Below are positions 52,389 to 60,795 of a stretch of 64,000 bases of DNA, one piece after another. Made by a program: the position numbers and the translations under genes. The stretch's first letter is position 1; every line of letters begins with the position of its first letter. Source of the DNA: Adhaeribacter aquaticus DSM 16391. GTDB taxonomy: Bacteria > Bacteroidota > Bacteroidia > Cytophagales > Hymenobacteraceae. The notes under the pieces were generated by a model. It did no database searches, was not told the origin of the DNA, and saw nothing but the letters and a program-made list of their open reading frames with translations. Location: contig NZ_KI421517.1 of NCBI RefSeq assembly GCF_000473365.1, positions 434,001 through 498,000 of the forward strand, in the 5' to 3' direction.

Positions 52389-52832
52389 TTACTGGGTATT
52401 TTTGGGTATACCTGTTTTCTTGGCATCCTGCTCATACGCCAACTGCATAAACTTACGCACCTCCTCATTTAAATCATCCTTACTGTAAATGCGACAATGA
52501 TGGTTCCAGGTGTTGGTACCCGGTAGTTGCGAAACCTTTATAAAGCAAAAGTTTTCGTGGTAAGGCTGGCTAAACTGAAAAACAAAATGTATAAAATCTT
52601 TTCCTAATTGGTTGATGGAGCAAAAGCGGGTATTCTTAGCTAATGCAATTCGGGATTTAGCTGGGTGCAATATAAAATCCCCAATTTTTTGGTACTCCTC
52701 TAAAAAATGGTGGAAGAGCTCCAGCGTATGGGTAGTTTTACCTTTGGTAAAATCGGCTACCGATTTGTCGTTGCACGAATGCCCCTGGTTGGTGTGTAAG
52801 AAACGGTGCTGACAGTTGGGGCAAACCCACAT
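52389..52832 (-). CDS. DUF5655 protein with N-terminal zinc ribbon
   Basis: A 147-residue protein. The N-terminus (MWVCPNCQHRFLHTNQGHSC) resembles a small zinc ribbon with Cys-Cys-His-Cys candidates. A DUF5655-like domain follows, with the typical LILHPAKSRIALA-like segment (DFILHPAKSRIALAKNTRF) and QFSQPYHENFCFIKV. DUF5655 is uncharacterised; it is often found in proteins that bind nucleic acid (from memory). It lies alone; the 221 nt to its left show no feature beyond a short ccataa/ttatgg dyad (52246-52258). Confidence 0.75.
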   Translation of the reverse strand: MWVCPNCQHRFLHTNQGHSCNDKSVADFTKGKTTHTLELFHHFLEEYQKIGDFILHPAKSRIALAKNTRFCSINQLGKDFIHFVFQFSQPYHENFCFIKVSQLPGTNTWNHHCRIYSKDDLNEEVRKFMQLAYEQDAKKTGIPKNTQ

Positions 52833-52890
52833 GATTTACTTTGTATATAATTATTTATTCTGGCAGACCAGCAAAAAAATAAGCTATTAC

Positions 52891-52946
52891 TAAAACAAAA
52901 CAACCACCAATTGCTAAACTTTCCAGTTGGTGGTTGTTTTGTTTTA
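52891..52946 (-). terminator. 20-bp hairpin terminator after the metallo-hydrolase gene
   Basis: Arms at 52891-52910 and 52927-52946 are perfectly complementary over 20 bp (core caaccaccaa / ttggtggttg), 16-nt loop, with A- and T-rich outer parts. It lies 12 nt after the metallo-hydrolase stop and can act in both directions. Confidence 0.9.
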
Positions 52947-52958
52947 AATCAGGAACAG

Positions 52959-53720
52959 TTAGTTATTTGGATACCAGTTCCGTAACCTTACTTCAATTTC
53001 TTTATTATCGGCGTTTACCTGTTTCTTAAAACTTTCTACATCGCTCAACCCGCCCTGACCACGGTAGTGATACGGGTAAACGATTTTTGGTCTAAAAGCC
53101 AGCACCGCCTGAGCCGCCTGGTTCACATCCATGGTGTAAGGCAGGTTCATGCTCAGAAAAGCTACATCAATATTTTTTAACCCTCGAACTTCCGGAGTAT
53201 CCTCCGTATCGCCGGATAAGTACACATTTTTACCGCCCATATTTAAAATATAGCCGTTACCCCGGCCTTTCACGTGCATGGCATCGGGTGCTTCCGGCAA
53301 ATTATACATGGGCACGGCAGTAATCTGAATACCTAATTGGGTTGTTTTGTCGCCATTTTTCAAAACAACTAATTTCTTCTTCAGGTTATCAGTTAATTTT
53401 TCGGCAACGGCTTGGGGTGCTACAATTACGGCTTTAGCTGTATTTATGCCTTCTAACGTCTTGAAGTCTAAGTGGTCGCCGTGAATATCGGTTAGCAGAA
53501 TCAAATCCGGATCGCCTAGCCCGGCAAAGCCCTGGGTCCCGCCATAAGGATCCACAAAAATAGTTTTGTTATTCCATTTAAAAGCTACTGTACCGTGCTG
53601 AATGGGCTGAATAACTAGTTTCCCATTTTTGGTATCTAATTGATCGGGAGCTGGTAGTTGCGCTATGGCCGAGTAATAAGTAAAAACTAAAAGCAGGAAC
53701 AGGATGTTTTTAATTTTCAT
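52959..53720 (-). CDS. Exported UlaG-like metallo-beta-lactamase-fold hydrolase
   Basis: A 253-residue protein with a signal peptide (cleavage after AIAQ, about residue 21). The MBL metal motif reads TDIHGDHLDF (HxDH), with LSGDTEDTPEV and PYHYRGQGG as later ligand blocks. It belongs to the UlaG-like or beta-lactamase-fold group active on small substrates; the true substrate is unknown. The exported form is usual in Bacteroidota. The gene is closed by a long hairpin terminator. Confidence 0.87.
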   Translation of the reverse strand: MKIKNILFLLLVFTYYSAIAQLPAPDQLDTKNGKLVIQPIQHGTVAFKWNNKTIFVDPYGGTQGFAGLGDPDLILLTDIHGDHLDFKTLEGINTAKAVIVAPQAVAEKLTDNLKKKLVVLKNGDKTTQLGIQITAVPMYNLPEAPDAMHVKGRGNGYILNMGGKNVYLSGDTEDTPEVRGLKNIDVAFLSMNLPYTMDVNQAAQAVLAFRPKIVYPYHYRGQGGLSDVESFKKQVNADNKEIEVRLRNWYPNN

Positions 53721-54000
53721 AGTTATAGCTGTTTAAGAAGTAAACAATTATATAGTTAAAGGTTTATTTAAATTCAAATAATTTACCAGATTAAATCTTA
53801 GGCACTTTGTATTCCTAAAAGTAGCAGCTCCGCTATTGCCTGAGGCAAAATTATTTTATTTGGATTCTATTGGTTAAGGTAATTCCCAATTATTAATGGT
53901 CCTACTTTTCATCAGGCAAAAAAAGTTTAGGTCAGGCACGGAAACCAAACTTATCCGGTAATTGAATAATTCTGTTAGCCATACTGGTAGCAGTTAAACA
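53721..54000. other. Gene-free region upstream of the metallo-hydrolase
   Basis: About 280 nt of moderately A+T-rich sequence. I see no open frame of interest, no clear promoter box for the leftward gene and only the terminator at its right end. Confidence 0.5.
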
Positions 54001-54028
54001 AAAGGCCATTCCTACTAGAATGGCCTTT
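54001..54028 (-). terminator. Terminator of the NIPSNAP gene
   Basis: An 11-bp perfect stem (aaaggccattc at 54001-54011 with gaatggccttt at 54018-54028) and a 6-nt loop, followed in the minus direction by ttgttt. It begins 13 nt after the stop codon. Confidence 0.88.
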
Positions 54029-54041
54029 GGCAATAATTTTA

Positions 54042-54845
54042 TTATATCTGAGAGGATGCAGTTGGTGTCAGAAAGGTTCGGGTTATTCGGGACACAATCT
54101 TAGCATCTAAATAATCCGGCAAAGTTCTAATTCTTTGCCACTCCGGATCACCACCGAAAGCTTTCCAGTTTGCATCATGTTCAGCCATATCATCGAAGGT
54201 AAGCATGTATGTTAAGTTCGGGCGCATTTCGCCAATAATGGTTTCGCCAAAGAATACCGGAGTTAACCCAACCCGCTTAAAAATAGCTAATTCGCCTACA
54301 TTGTTAAACATGTCGATCTTCTTTTTTCCGGCTACCTCGCTGTGGCTTTCGTACCGACGTAATTCAAATATGCGCGACTTTTTCTCTGGCACAAATAAAC
54401 GGGGCATTCCGGCAAAGGCTTCCATCAATGAACTCTCCATGCGTTCATAGGCTGGTTCGGTAGCTGGAGCATTTAAATAAGCGGCGCCTGCTTTGTTATG
54501 GGTGGCATCGGCAGCCAGTTTAGCCGGCATTTTAATAAAGTTTTCTACCGAGCTATAAGGTATTAAAATATATATTTTACTTTGCCCTTCTGGCTGTAAT
54601 TCTTTAAATACCCCAATATTTTTACTACCGAATTTATTTAGGGCAGGTATAGCGGCTTGCGCAAAGTAATTTTCTACAAGCTGTTGCTGTGTGCTGTTTT
54701 TTAAACTATACACCCGCAATTCGTAAAATTCCGGGGTTGATTTTTGTTGTGTATCTGCAAGATTATTTCCTAAACTTGTCTGCGACATAGTTCCTGCTAA
54801 CGTACCCGCCAACAAGGATGTTTTTACAAAGTTGCGTCTTTTCAT
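54042..54845 (-). CDS. NIPSNAP-family protein with Tat-like leader
   Basis: A 267-residue protein with a twin-arginine leader (KRRNFVKTSLLAGTLAG), so it is probably exported folded. Two NIPSNAP ferredoxin-like repeats follow: FYELRVYSLKNSTQQQLVENYF (from about 40) and RIFELRRYESHSEVAGKKKIDMF (from about 162), the second ending with LTYMLTFDDMAEHDANWKAF. NIPSNAP proteins are binding modules without a known enzyme activity. A TIM-barrel protein gene with a similar leader lies 58 nt upstream in the same direction. Confidence 0.87.
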   Translation of the reverse strand: MKRRNFVKTSLLAGTLAGTMSQTSLGNNLADTQQKSTPEFYELRVYSLKNSTQQQLVENYFAQAAIPALNKFGSKNIGVFKELQPEGQSKIYILIPYSSVENFIKMPAKLAADATHNKAGAAYLNAPATEPAYERMESSLMEAFAGMPRLFVPEKKSRIFELRRYESHSEVAGKKKIDMFNNVGELAIFKRVGLTPVFFGETIIGEMRPNLTYMLTFDDMAEHDANWKAFGGDPEWQRIRTLPDYLDAKIVSRITRTFLTPTASSQI

Positions 54846-54903
54846 AAGGCTTAAAAATAAACTAAATATTTGGCAAGTTTACTTTTCAGCTGTTTTTTTA
54901 CTT

Positions 54904-55905
54904 TTAACCTGATAATTGGGCTTCTTTAAGCCAGCCTCTTAAGGTGGTTAAGTCTTTCCGCATGGCTTCAATTACGGTAGATTCCGGTACCGTTAATTTT
55001 CTGGCTCCGGTATCGGCACCGCCTAAGGGGTATTCCAGATGCAGCGAAATAGGTCCGCTTATATTATATTGCTTTACGAGGGCAAAGAACTTTTTAAAAT
55101 CTACCATTCCTTCTCCCAAGGGGGTGTATTGAATATCCCATTTCCCATTTTTCTTTATCCAGAAGAAATCTTTTATATCCAACGTCTTAATATGAGACTG
55201 AATAGCTTTAAATCCTAAAGGCCAGGAAAACCCGCCTTCTAATGTGGCGTGTTTAATATCATATTGGCTCCCCATCCAGCGCGGGTCCATTTCTTTTATC
55301 AGGTACCACAAGTCCCAAACCGGAGCACCTACATCCGTGCCGGAATGGTTCTGATAAGCCCCCTGAATGTTATACTTCCGGTTAAGGTCAGCCAAGGCTT
55401 TTAATTGTTGCTTATACTTCTGGAGGGTTGTTTCCATAGGCACGCCATCAGGATAAGGCAGGTATCCGAGGCGGTAATATTTAACACCCAATTGGCTGGC
55501 CGTTTTAAGAATGGGCTCGGTCAATGGGTCTTTTGCATCCGTAATTTTGGTTGTAATCATGGGCACCGAAAGCCCAGCCTTATGAATTGCAGCTATAGCT
55601 TTCGGCAACTCTGTTTCCACATGCTCCGGTTTCACATGCCCATCTGGCCTTACCGTTAAATCTATGCCATCAAAGCCTATTTGGGCGGCGGTTTGGGCCA
55701 TGGCCTCATATCCTAACCAATGCATTTGCTTAGAGAAAATACAAACCTTCATTGGTTCATCTGCGCCTGAAGATACTCTATGTGTAATAATATTAGTCGA
55801 TTTTCCGGCTTCGGTGGTTATAATAGGGAATGCCATCCCTGCCGTAGCCAGTAAGGTCTTGGCTATAAATTCTCTTCTGGATGAAACAGGAACTTCTTCT
55901 TCCAT
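54904..55905 (-). CDS. Sugar phosphate isomerase/epimerase-family protein with Tat-like leader
   Basis: A 333-residue protein with a Tat-type leader (SRREFIAKTLLATAG) and a xylose-isomerase-like TIM barrel. Visible parts are GFDGIDLTVRPDGHV, YQNHSGTDVG and ISLHLEYPLGGAD, which supply the usual metal ligands. Exported members of this family are common in Bacteroidota carbohydrate metabolism; the substrate is not predictable. It is 58 nt upstream of the NIPSNAP gene and probably in the same transcript. Confidence 0.84.
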   Translation of the reverse strand: MEEEVPVSSRREFIAKTLLATAGMAFPIITTEAGKSTNIITHRVSSGADEPMKVCIFSKQMHWLGYEAMAQTAAQIGFDGIDLTVRPDGHVKPEHVETELPKAIAAIHKAGLSVPMITTKITDAKDPLTEPILKTASQLGVKYYRLGYLPYPDGVPMETTLQKYKQQLKALADLNRKYNIQGAYQNHSGTDVGAPVWDLWYLIKEMDPRWMGSQYDIKHATLEGGFSWPLGFKAIQSHIKTLDIKDFFWIKKNGKWDIQYTPLGEGMVDFKKFFALVKQYNISGPISLHLEYPLGGADTGARKLTVPESTVIEAMRKDLTTLRGWLKEAQLSG

Positions 55906-56153
55906 GTAGTTAAGGATTATTACGGGATCAAAAAGAATTTAAAAGATAGGTTATGTATAGCTTTTAGTATAGGCTTTTATGCACCTTTACCAAAAGTGAA
56001 CTTTATCGGTCCAAAGGTTGACTCAGCATTCAGAATATTAATCTAATAATTTTCCGGAACTAACATAGCCAAGTTGCTTTAGCGCTGGATTATCTGCACG
56101 GTCCAATTTAAGGTTTACGCGAAAGTGGGTATAGAAAGTAGCTTAAACTAACT

Positions 56154-57470
56154 TTATTTTACTACCTCTTCGCTCTGATTATCTTCGGTAACTTTTAATA
56201 AAACAGACTCAATATTGCGCTGCGATTTCTCAAGTACCTTAAACTCATATTCATTATAAACAGTAGTATCGCCTATCTCTGGTATTGTACCGTAAATAAC
56301 ATTAATTAAGCCTCCCACGGTTTCGTAATCTTCGCCTTCCGGCAACGGAAAAGGAAGAAAATCATTTACATCCAGGATAGAAGCAGCGGTACTTACCTTA
56401 AATTCAAAGTCAGATAACTTTTCCACTACCGGCACTTCTTCATCGTATTCATCCTGAATTTCGCCTACCAGCTCTTCCATAATGTCTTCCATGGTTACAA
56501 TACCCGACACCCCACCAAATTCGTCAGACACAATAGCCATGTGCAAGTGGTTGGCCTGAAAATGCTGCAGCAAGCGGTTAATTTTTTTGGTCTCGGGCAC
56601 AAAATAGGCCGGTCGTATTAATTTTTCCAGGTTAATAGGCTCATTGCGCCGGATAACAATCAAAAGATCTTTTACATACAGAATACCTACAATATTATCA
56701 ATGGTTTCGCGATAAACAGGAATACGGGAATACCCCTCGGTAAAAACCAAATCCAGGATTTTGTCTTCTGTGGACTCCAGGTCTAAGGCACATAACTTGG
56801 TACGAGGCACCATAATCTGCTTCACCATCCGGTCATTAAACTCAAAAACGTTTTCTATCAAAACGTGCTGAGAATCCTGAAAAGCGCCACTCTCCCTACT
56901 CTGTTCAAATATCAAACGAAGTTCTTCCGAGCTATGCGCCTCCGAACCATGTATAGGCGTAATGCCAATAGCCCGTAAAACCAAATTAGAGAATCCATTC
57001 ATAAACCAGATTAATGGTCGGAAAAGAAAATAAAAGAATTGTAATGGAATGGATATGGCTATACTAGTAGCTTCCGAGCGCTGAATGGCCAGAGATTTGG
57101 GTGCCAACTCGCCAAAAACAATATGTAAAACCGTAATAACTGCAAAAGCAATTGGAATGGCTATTTTATGCGCCAGATCAGCATCACCGGCAAAACCAAA
57201 GGCATGCATAATTTTGATAACAATTTCTGCCACAACGCTTTCCCCTATCCAACCTAAGCCCAAACTGGCCAGGGTAATGCCTAATTGGGTAGCCGATAAA
57301 TAAGCATCCAGATTATTTATCATTTTTAATGCAATTTTTGCCAGCCTGTTACCGGTTTGGGCCCGCAACTCCATCTGGGAAGCCCGAACTTTTACTATTG
57401 CAAATTCGGCAGCCACAAAAAAACCGTTGAGGAAAACCAGGAGTATTGTTAATAATATATTCAGAATCAT
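56154..57470 (-). CDS. Hemolysin-family CNNM/CorC protein
   Basis: A 438-residue protein: an N-terminal CNNM (DUF21) membrane domain (about 1-190, with NGFFVAAEFAIVKVRASQ and FGELAPKSLAI), two CBS motifs (about 200-325) and a C-terminal CorC/HlyC transporter-associated domain (about 345-425, DYETVGGLINVIYGTIPE). Such proteins are implicated in Mg2+/Co2+ efflux; the hemolysin name is historical. The start is the ATG at 57470. A longer frame to 57527 runs through the promoter, so it is rejected. Confidence 0.93.
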   Translation of the reverse strand: MILNILLTILLVFLNGFFVAAEFAIVKVRASQMELRAQTGNRLAKIALKMINNLDAYLSATQLGITLASLGLGWIGESVVAEIVIKIMHAFGFAGDADLAHKIAIPIAFAVITVLHIVFGELAPKSLAIQRSEATSIAISIPLQFFYFLFRPLIWFMNGFSNLVLRAIGITPIHGSEAHSSEELRLIFEQSRESGAFQDSQHVLIENVFEFNDRMVKQIMVPRTKLCALDLESTEDKILDLVFTEGYSRIPVYRETIDNIVGILYVKDLLIVIRRNEPINLEKLIRPAYFVPETKKINRLLQHFQANHLHMAIVSDEFGGVSGIVTMEDIMEELVGEIQDEYDEEVPVVEKLSDFEFKVSTAASILDVNDFLPFPLPEGEDYETVGGLINVIYGTIPEIGDTTVYNEYEFKVLEKSQRNIESVLLKVTEDNQSEEVVK

Positions 57471-57515
57471 AGTTTCGCAATTGCAAGGAGCGGCGTGCCT
57501 TAGCCTAATAAACCC

Positions 57516-57545
57516 CAAAGATATCATTAAGGAAATATATTCAAA
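57516..57545 (-). promoter_or_regulatory. Best Bacteroidota-type promoter in the window, for the CorC gene
   Basis: On the minus strand: TTTG at 57545-57542, an 18-nt spacer, then TATCTTTG at 57523-57516. Both boxes match the phylum consensus exactly. The implied leader is about 42 nt before the ATG at 57470. Confidence 0.68.
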
Positions 57546-57674
57546 GGATTACGGCTTAGTTCTGCTCCATATTAGCAAATAGTATTATATGGATTTACAA
57601 AAAATAAGTTTTACGGGTTTTAATTCGTTATTTTGTAATAGTAATGATCCTACACCGCAAAAGCGGACTGAGTA

Positions 57675-59888
57675 ATGAAATTCCAAAAAATTGTATGGCT
57701 GATTTTATTGTTAAGTATAAGCCACTTAGCAGCCGTGGCTCAAATTCTGCAACCTGCCCGCTGGAGTTACGATGTAACCCGGAACGAAGCAAAGGTAAAT
57801 GAGGAGGTTGAATTAGTTTTTAATGTTACCATACATCCGGATTGGTATTTATATTCCAGCGATTTTGACCCGGATCTGGGCCCAACCGTTACCACCTTTA
57901 CATTTCAAAAACACCCTTCTTATGCTTTAGTAGGAAAGATAATACCCATAAACCCGAAAAAAAAGTTTGATAAAGTTTTTGGTGGCGAGTACACTTATTT
58001 TACCAAAACCGCACAGTTCCGCCAAAAAATAAAAATCTTAAGTCCAGATTTGACAATCAAGGGTAGTTATGAATACCAGGTGTGTACAGACAAAGACGGC
58101 AAATGCATTGCTTTCGACGATAACTTTGTTTTTGATCAGATAAAAGTTAATGGCGTTGCAGCAGTTACTCCTCCTGGCCCAGTAGAACAGGTTGCTACTG
58201 CAACAACAACTCCTTCACCAGCTACTAATTTAGAGGAGAATGGGGTTTTAGCTGATGATCCTGTTTTTCAGAACATTATTGCAGAGGTAGATGCTGCTCG
58301 GGCCGATTCAGCCCAAAAAGCCGGGGCATTGGCCAGTACAAACCTGAAACCTGATTCTGCATCCACAACATTAACCGCACCAACTTATGCGGGTGCTAAC
58401 GTAGCTGACAATAATCCTGATTTATTGGGCTTTATGCTAGTTGCTTTTTTAACGGGTTTATTGGCTTTACTTACCCCGTGCGTATTTCCCATGGTGCCCA
58501 TGACGGTCTCTTTTTTTACCGGCAATAGCTCTAATAAAGGACAGGCCATATTTAAAGCTTTTATTTATGGGTTATCTATTGTTTTTACATATACCCTAAT
58601 AGGTACGCTTTTCTCTAAACTAGCCGGTCCGGAAGCTGCCAATTTTATTAGCACGCATTGGCTACCCAACATGTTGTTTTTCCTGATATTCCTGTTATTT
58701 GGGATGTCGTTCCTGGGCTTGTTTGAAATTACCTTACCCAGTTCGTTTGTAAATAAAGCGGATGCGCAAGCCGATAAGGGCGGCTGGTATGGCATATTCT
58801 TTATGGCCTTTACCTTAGTCTTAGTTTCCTTTTCTTGTACAGGCCCCTTGGTTGGCAGCCTTTTAGTCTCGTCGGCGGGCGGCGAAACATTAAAACCCAT
58901 AATGGGCATGCTGGCCTATTCTTCGGCTTTTGCGCTGCCATTTACCTTATTTGCTGCTTTCCCGTCTTTATTAAAGAGTTTGCCTAAATCGGGTGGCTGG
59001 CTAAATAGTGTTAAAGTATGCCTGGGGTTTATTGAATTAGCCTTATCCCTTAAGTTTTTGAGTATGGCCGACCAAGCGTATCATTGGGGTATTTTAGATA
59101 GGGAAATTTACCTGGGACTTTGGATTGTTATTTTTACGCTACTTGGTTTTTATTTATTAGGCAAATTAAAATTTTCTCACGATAGTGATCTTAAATTTAT
59201 TAGTGTGCCCCGTATTCTTCTGGCTATCCTGGTTTTTGCTTTTGTAGTTTACCTGATACCGGGTTTGTTTGGAGCACCCTTAAAAAGATTGGCCGGGTAT
59301 TTACCGCCTCAATCGTCTCTGGATTTTGATTTAACCTCTCTGAACAACGAAAGTAGTTTAAATAATGAGGGAAATATTAGCTTCAAAGCTGATGAACGCT
59401 GTGAAACGCCCAAATATGCTGATTTTCTTAAATTGCCCCACCAGTTACAGGGCTTTTTTGATTTAGAACAGGCTAAACGTTGTGCTCAGGCACAAAACAA
59501 GCCTTTGTTCATTGATTTTACCGGGCATGCTTGTGTAAACTGTCGCGAAATGGAAGCCAATGTTTGGTCTGACCCGGCAGTTTTGCAACGGTTAAAGAAC
59601 GATTATGTAGTGGTAGCGTTATATGTAGATGATAAAGCGGAATTACCCCGGCAAGAGTGGTACGTATCAGTTTATGACCAGAAAGAAAAGCGTACTATCG
59701 GGAAGAAAAATGCTGATTACCAAATAACTAAGTTTAAAAATAACGCCCAGCCTTTTTATATAATTATGGACCCTGCTACTGAACAACCCTTAGTAGCTCC
59801 TATGGCTTATAATTTAAAGGTAAAGGATTTTGTTACTTTTTTAGATGCGGGTATTCAACAATATCATTCCAAATACACTATCAAATAA
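57675..59888 (+). CDS. dsbD: DsbD-type thiol:disulfide interchange protein
   Basis: Carries electrons from cytosolic thioredoxin across the inner membrane to periplasmic thiol proteins. The 737-residue protein has a signal peptide (to about residue 23) and an N-terminal DsbD-alpha-like domain with Cys137 and Cys144. The membrane domain has the Cys pair Cys269 (LLTPCVFPMVP) and Cys388 (SFSCTGPL). A C-terminal thioredoxin-like domain carries the CVNC motif (Cys620, Cys623). All three redox pairs are present. A linker of about 80 residues, rich in Ala/Thr/Pro, joins domains one and two. No partner oxidoreductase is adjacent. Confidence 0.94.
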   Translation: MKFQKIVWLILLLSISHLAAVAQILQPARWSYDVTRNEAKVNEEVELVFNVTIHPDWYLYSSDFDPDLGPTVTTFTFQKHPSYALVGKIIPINPKKKFDKVFGGEYTYFTKTAQFRQKIKILSPDLTIKGSYEYQVCTDKDGKCIAFDDNFVFDQIKVNGVAAVTPPGPVEQVATATTTPSPATNLEENGVLADDPVFQNIIAEVDAARADSAQKAGALASTNLKPDSASTTLTAPTYAGANVADNNPDLLGFMLVAFLTGLLALLTPCVFPMVPMTVSFFTGNSSNKGQAIFKAFIYGLSIVFTYTLIGTLFSKLAGPEAANFISTHWLPNMLFFLIFLLFGMSFLGLFEITLPSSFVNKADAQADKGGWYGIFFMAFTLVLVSFSCTGPLVGSLLVSSAGGETLKPIMGMLAYSSAFALPFTLFAAFPSLLKSLPKSGGWLNSVKVCLGFIELALSLKFLSMADQAYHWGILDREIYLGLWIVIFTLLGFYLLGKLKFSHDSDLKFISVPRILLAILVFAFVVYLIPGLFGAPLKRLAGYLPPQSSLDFDLTSLNNESSLNNEGNISFKADERCETPKYADFLKLPHQLQGFFDLEQAKRCAQAQNKPLFIDFTGHACVNCREMEANVWSDPAVLQRLKNDYVVVALYVDDKAELPRQEWYVSVYDQKEKRTIGKKNADYQITKFKNNAQPFYIIMDPATEQPLVAPMAYNLKVKDFVTFLDAGIQQYHSKYTIK

Positions 59889-60084
59889 AAGAGTTTTATC
59901 ATTTATCACTATCTCTTCTTTTCTGTTCACTGATTTTTTAAAGTGGCAGCATAATTGAGAAGAGTTAATAATCAGAAAAGTAAACCACCAGTATTTAGTT
60001 AAAATTTAAAGGGCGGAATTCCTATTATTTAACATTTACTTACGGTTTATAAGAGAATAAATAACTTATATTGAACACCCAAAT

Positions 60085-60657
60085 ATGAAAGAAGAAAGTA
60101 TTGCAGTAGACCGGATGCATGGGTCAATTTACATTTTACTTAAACGATTTGTAGAAGGCACTTACGACTACAGTACCTGGATAAAATTATTGGAGGCGGC
60201 TGGTATAGACCATGCCCCTTATAAAATAGATGAAATGTATCCGACGCAAGAAATTTATGCTATTGTAACTGCTGCTTCTACAATGACGGGTATTCCGGCA
60301 TACGATTTAACGGAAAAGTTTGGTGAGTACCTGGTACCGGATTTGTTATTAATGTATAATAAATTCATTAATCCGGAATGGACTACTTATAACATGCTGC
60401 TAAATACAGAAAGCACTTTCCATGGGGCGGTAAAACAACAAGATGGCAGAACTAGTCCACCCATTTTACAAATAAAGAAGGTAGGCGAAAAGCAATTGTT
60501 AGTTGATTATTATTCTAAACGTAGAATGGCGGGAGTAGCTGTGGGTATAATAAAAGGAATCGCTAATTATTACCAGGAAAGTGATACGGTGAAGGTAACT
60601 CGTTTAACTCACGAAAGTGAGGAGCAAGTACAAATAAAAGTAGACTTTCTTAATTAA
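60085..60657 (+). CDS. Stand-alone H-NOX (heme NO-binding) sensor
   Basis: A 190-residue protein of the H-NOX family, gas sensors related to soluble guanylate cyclase. The family start MHGSIYILLKRFVEGTY lies at residue 11. The heme ligand is expected at His113 (TFHGAV) and the heme-propionate motif YxSxR is Tyr142-x-Ser144-x-Arg146, followed by MAGVAVGIIKGIANYY. The usual partners of bacterial H-NOX are histidine kinases or cyclic-di-GMP enzymes; here a histidine kinase lies convergent next door. An alternative start is the ATG at 60115. Confidence 0.92.
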   Translation: MKEESIAVDRMHGSIYILLKRFVEGTYDYSTWIKLLEAAGIDHAPYKIDEMYPTQEIYAIVTAASTMTGIPAYDLTEKFGEYLVPDLLLMYNKFINPEWTTYNMLLNTESTFHGAVKQQDGRTSPPILQIKKVGEKQLLVDYYSKRRMAGVAVGIIKGIANYYQESDTVKVTRLTHESEEQVQIKVDFLN

Positions 60658-60720
60658 AAAGCTGTACAAGATCAATTTATTATCCTGGTTTCCTTTTAGT
60701 AAAAAGCAAATTTATAAAAA

Positions 60721-60768
60721 TAAAAGCAGGCTAATCAGCAACCTTTCATTGGTTTGTTGGCTAGCCTG
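60721..60768. terminator. Bidirectional terminator between H-NOX and kinase genes
   Basis: A main stem of caggcta (60727-60733) with tagcctg (60762-60768), extended by A/T pairs and, on the inner side, by a bulged gcaac/ccaac-type pairing. It lies between the two convergent genes; the A-rich 5' flank and tttt 3' flank suit both directions. Confidence 0.68.
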
Positions 60769-60795
60769 ATTTTCATTTAGGCTTATCGGCTTTGT

